Positions 7,096 through 9,816 of a stretch of DNA of 9,816 nucleotides are shown here, in pieces. The first letter of the stretch is position 1; every line of letters starts with the position of its first letter. The notes beneath the pieces were generated by a model that had not been told where the DNA came from, made no database searches, and was given only the letters and a program-made list of their open reading frames with translations. This DNA comes from Burkholderiales bacterium (lineage in GTDB: Bacteria > Pseudomonadota > Gammaproteobacteria > Burkholderiales > Burkholderiaceae_C). The position numbers and the translations under genes are program-made. The DNA lies in the NCBI GenBank assembly GCA_006227785.1, contig SBFU01000451.1, positions 1 through 9,816 of the forward strand, written 5' to 3'.

Positions 7096-7598
7096 CCGAC
7101 AACACCGCTGCCCGCCTGAACCTCATCTACGCCCGCGCCCGCAACGGCGTCATCGGCAAGGACAACCAGCTGCCCTGGCACCTGCCGGAAGACCTGGCGC
7201 ATTTCAAGCGCACCACCCTCGGCTGCCCGGTCATCATGGGCCGCAAGACCTGGGAGTCGCTGCCACCGCGGTTCCGCCCCCTGCCCGGCCGCCCGAACAT
7301 CGTGGTGTCCCGCGACGCGGGTTTTGTTGCCGAAGGCGCCCGGGTCGCACGGACGCTGGAGGCTGCCCAGGACCTGTGCGAGCCCGGCACCGACGCCTGG
7401 GTGATCGGTGGCGCCCAGATCTACGCGCAGGCCCTGCCCCTGGCCAGGCGCGTGGTGGTCACCGAAATCGACCAGGACTTCGAAGGCGACGCCCACGCCC
7501 CCGTGCTCGGGCCCGAATGGCAGGCCACCTCGCGAGAAGCCCACACCAGCGCCAGCGGCCTGCCCTTTGCCTTTGTCACCTACACCCGCACACCATGA
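7092..7598 (+). CDS. folA: dihydrofolate reductase
   Basis: 168 residues, a normal chromosomal FolA length. It reduces dihydrofolate to tetrahydrofolate with NADPH, recycling the product of ThyA. Visible landmarks are LPWHLPEDL (27-35), with D34 equivalent to the catalytic Asp27 of E. coli; F38 in HFKRTT; the NADPH-binding GRKTWES (50-56); IGGAQIY (105-111); and T124 in VVVTEID. The N-terminal strand reads LIYARARNGVIG, with Tyr13 where E. coli has Ala6. Start and stop both overlap neighbours by 4 bp (ATGA with the transporter, ATGA with xth), which supports coupled translation. Trimethoprim sensitivity cannot be judged from the sequence. Confidence 0.98.
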   Translation: MTDNTAARLNLIYARARNGVIGKDNQLPWHLPEDLAHFKRTTLGCPVIMGRKTWESLPPRFRPLPGRPNIVVSRDAGFVAEGARVARTLEAAQDLCEPGTDAWVIGGAQIYAQALPLARRVVVTEIDQDFEGDAHAPVLGPEWQATSREAHTSASGLPFAFVTYTRTP

Positions 7599-8359
7599 AG
7601 CTTGCCACCTGGAACATCAATTCGCTCAACGTTCGCCTGCCACAGGTGCTCGAATGGCTGGCAGCCAACCCGGTCGACGTGCTGGCCCTGCAGGAGCTCA
7701 AGCTCACCGACGACAAGTTCCCGGCCCAGGCCTTCACCGAAGCGGGCTACCAGGCCCAGTGGTTCGGGCAGAAGACCTACAACGGCGTGGCCCTGCTGAG
7801 CAAGACGCCGGCGGCCGACGTGGTCCGCAACATCCCCGGCTTTGCGGACGAGCAGTCGCGTGTGCTGTGCGCCACCATTGAAGGCATCCGGGTCATCGGC
7901 GCCTACTTTCCCAACGGACAGGAGCCCGGCAGCGACAAGTTCGCCTACAAGATGCGCTGGCTCGACGCGCTGCGCGACTGGGTTCGCGCCGAGATGGCCG
8001 CCCATCCGCAGCTGGTGCTCATGGGCGACTACAACATCACCTTCGATGACGCCGATGTCTGGGATCCGGACGGTCTGCGAGAGACCATCCACTGCACAAC
8101 CGAAGAGCGGACCCAGCTGCAGGCGCTGATCGCATTGGGGCTGCACGACGCCCACCGGCTGTTCGAGCACCCACCCAAGACCTTCAGCTGGTGGGACTAC
8201 CGCATGCTGGGCTTCCAGAAGAACCGGGGCCTGCGCATCGACCACATTCTGGTCAGCGACGCTCTCAAGGCACGCGCCAGCGCCTGCACCATCGACCGCG
8301 CGCCGCGCAAGAACAAGCAACCCAGCGACCACGCCCCGGTGGTGCTGACGCTCGACTGA
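7595..8359 (+). CDS. xth: exodeoxyribonuclease III / AP endonuclease
   Basis: 254 residues of the Xth/ExoA branch of the exonuclease-endonuclease-phosphatase fold, close to the 268 of E. coli XthA. It cleaves DNA 5' to abasic sites and removes 3' blocking groups in base excision repair. Catalytic elements are complete: N7 in WNINS, E34 in LQELK (metal), Y104, D145 and N147 in GDYNI, D216-H217 in RIDHIL, and D245-H246 in PSDHAP. The ATG overlaps the folA stop, so translation is probably coupled to folA. The stop lies 19 bp from the stop of the opposite-strand ntrC gene. Linkage to thyA and folA makes functional sense because low dTMP raises uracil incorporation and so abasic sites, but that link is inference. 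Confidence 0.97.
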   Translation: MKLATWNINSLNVRLPQVLEWLAANPVDVLALQELKLTDDKFPAQAFTEAGYQAQWFGQKTYNGVALLSKTPAADVVRNIPGFADEQSRVLCATIEGIRVIGAYFPNGQEPGSDKFAYKMRWLDALRDWVRAEMAAHPQLVLMGDYNITFDDADVWDPDGLRETIHCTTEERTQLQALIALGLHDAHRLFEHPPKTFSWWDYRMLGFQKNRGLRIDHILVSDALKARASACTIDRAPRKNKQPSDHAPVVLTLD

Positions 8360-8378
8360 ACGCCAGCGCCGCAGCGCA

Positions 8379-9816
8379 TCACTCCAGGTTCAGTTCCTGG
8401 ATCTTGCGGGTGATGGTGTTGCGTCCGATGCCCAGCTTCTGCGCCGCCTCGATGCGACGCCCCCGTGTGTAGGCCAGCGCGGTCTGGATCAGCGTGGTCT
8501 CGAAGCGCTGGGTGAGCGCATCCCACACATCGGTCCGCCCCGACTCCAGCAGGCTGCGGGCCTCGGCCTGCAGGCCGGCGTCCCAGGGCGACACCGACAC
8601 ACCCGGCTCAGGGTTCAGCGCCACCGCGGCGGGCGACGGTGTGGGCGTCTGATGGCTTTCCCAGGCGGGTGACGGCTCCACGGGGCGGGGTGCCTCCACC
8701 GGGGGAGACGCTTCGGGTTCAACCGCGACGCTCGCAGTCTGCGATGGCGTTGCCACGGGCGGCATCACCGCTGGCGCCGGCTGGATCGGAACACCCGAGC
8801 CGGACAGCACCTCAGGCGGCAGGTCCTTCACGTCGATCACCTGCGCCGGTGCCATCACGGTGAGCCAGTGGCAGACGTTTTCCAGTTGCCGCACGTTGCC
8901 GGGAAAGTCGAAACCGCACAGCAGCTGCAGCGCGGCATCGGCGATGCGCTTGGGCTCCACGCCCAGCTGCTTGGCGCTCTGCTGCAGGAAGTAACGCGTG
9001 AGCATGGGCACGTCTTCGCGTCGCTCGCGCAAGGCCGGCAGCCGCAGACGGATGACGTTGAGCCGGTGGAACAGGTCTTCGCGGAATCCGCCCTCCTTCA
9101 CCCGCTGCTCCAGATTCTGGTGCGTGGCTGCGATCACACGCACGTTGGCCTTGACCGCACTGTGGCCCCCGACGCGGTAGAAGTGCCCGTCGGACAGCAC
9201 GCGCAGCAGACGTGTCTGCAGGTCGAACGGCATGTCGCCGATCTCGTCCAGAAACAGGGTGCCGCCTTCGGCCTGCTCGAAACGACCACGGCGCATGGTC
9301 TGGGCGCCGGTGAAGGCACCCCGCTCGTGCCCGAACAGCTCGGACTCCAGCAGGTCCTTGGGAATGGCCGCGGTGTTGATGGCCACAAACGGTCCACCGG
9401 AACGCGGCGAGTGCTTGTGCAGGGCCCGGGCCACCAGCTCCTTGCCCGAACCGGACTCGCCGGTGATCAGCACGGTGACGTTGCTCTGGCTCAGGCGGCC
9501 GATGGCGCGGAACACGTCCTGCATGGCCGGCGCCTGGCCCAGCATCTCGGGGGCCGCGCTGATGGTCTCCTGGGACACCTCTTCGCGCTGGCTTTCCTCC
9601 ACCGCGCGGTGGATCAGCTCAATCGCCTTGGGCAGGTCGAACGGCTTGGGCAGGTATTCGAAGGCACCGCCCTGAAAGGCCGACACCGCGCTGTCCAGAT
9701 CGGAAAACGCGGTCATGATGATCACGGGCAGTCCTGGCAGCCGTTCCTTGACCTTGTCCAGCAGGTCCAGACCGGAACCCCCCGGCATGCGGATGTCGCT
9801 GACCAGGATCTGCGGG
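8379..9816 (-). CDS. ntrC: nitrogen regulation response regulator NtrC (5' end outside window)
   Basis: 478 residues are visible; roughly the first 45-50 of the receiver domain lie past the window edge. The visible part starts just before the phosphorylated Asp in VSDIRMPG (Asp codon 9797-9795) and continues through the receiver Thr (IIMTAF) and Lys (YLPKPF). The sigma-54 AAA+ domain follows with Walker A GESGSGKE, GHERGAFTGA (sigma-54 contact), Walker B GGTLFLDEIGD, and the arginine-finger region FREDLFHRLN. The C-terminus is a Fis-type helix-turn-helix (AAQKLGIGRNTITRKIQEL). The wording matches NtrC (GlnG) closely rather than other enhancer-binding proteins. It activates sigma-54 promoters for nitrogen assimilation when phosphorylated by NtrB, whose gene probably lies upstream off-window. 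A linker of about 74 residues (encoded near 8583-8804), about a quarter proline, separates the AAA+ and DNA-binding domains and makes this protein longer than E. coli NtrC (469). Confidence 0.96.
   Translation of the reverse strand, partial: PQILVSDIRMPGGSGLDLLDKVKERLPGLPVIIMTAFSDLDSAVSAFQGGAFEYLPKPFDLPKAIELIHRAVEESQREEVSQETISAAPEMLGQAPAMQDVFRAIGRLSQSNVTVLITGESGSGKELVARALHKHSPRSGGPFVAINTAAIPKDLLESELFGHERGAFTGAQTMRRGRFEQAEGGTLFLDEIGDMPFDLQTRLLRVLSDGHFYRVGGHSAVKANVRVIAATHQNLEQRVKEGGFREDLFHRLNVIRLRLPALRERREDVPMLTRYFLQQSAKQLGVEPKRIADAALQLLCGFDFPGNVRQLENVCHWLTVMAPAQVIDVKDLPPEVLSGSGVPIQPAPAVMPPVATPSQTASVAVEPEASPPVEAPRPVEPSPAWESHQTPTPSPAAVALNPEPGVSVSPWDAGLQAEARSLLESGRTDVWDALTQRFETTLIQTALAYTRGRRIEAAQKLGIGRNTITRKIQELNLE

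Noticed and set aside
1..9816. A new defence, mobile or biosynthetic gene system
   Set aside because: Apart from the hydrolase-P450 pair, all genes belong to well-known conserved families in an ordinary chromosomal arrangement, with no mobile-element hallmarks or compositional break.

Overview
This 9.8 kb window is a compact, GC-rich chromosomal segment. It most resembles a betaproteobacterium of the order Burkholderiales, and the protein wording (YihY with a long C-terminal domain, NtrC, ThyA, FolA) suggests the Comamonadaceae side of that order. This is judged from sequence style and gene order only; no search was run. Nine protein genes cover almost everything. The largest gap is about 70 bp, so no gene-free stretch exceeds 300 bases. 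I see no tRNA, rRNA, CRISPR array, insertion sequence, integrase or phage gene.

Left part (1-3340): the 3' portion of an alpha/beta hydrolase gene, cut by the window edge, is followed 3 bp later by a complete cytochrome P450 gene. They probably form one transcription unit of unknown substrate. The P450 gene runs tail-to-tail into a YihY/BrkB-family membrane protein gene on the minus strand, and the two coding regions overlap by 38 bp.

Middle (3341-5299): a short divergent intergenic region separates yihY from a plus-strand pair. The first gene of the pair encodes a small four-helix DUF2069 membrane protein. The second, joined by a 4-bp GTGA overlap, encodes a FAD-linked 2-hydroxyacid dehydrogenase of the D-lactate/D-2-hydroxyglutarate type.

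Right part (5300-8359): thyA, an EamA-type transporter gene, folA and xth form a tight plus-strand cluster (10 bp gap, then two ATGA overlaps). ThyA makes dTMP and releases dihydrofolate, and FolA regenerates tetrahydrofolate. Exonuclease III repairs abasic sites, which become common when dTMP is short and uracil enters DNA. The role of the transporter between thyA and folA is unknown. A similar CACAAT box precedes thyA and folA and may be a -10 element.

Right edge (8360-9816): the gene for the nitrogen regulator NtrC lies on the minus strand, convergent with xth. Its beginning lies outside the window. It has a long proline/alanine-rich linker before the DNA-binding domain.

Overall this is mostly conserved housekeeping DNA. 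I found no convincing new defence, mobile or biosynthetic system. The most useful leads are the uncharacterised hydrolase-P450 pair, the transporter inside the folate cluster, the possible leaderless promoter of folA, and the antisense gene overlap at 2051-2088.
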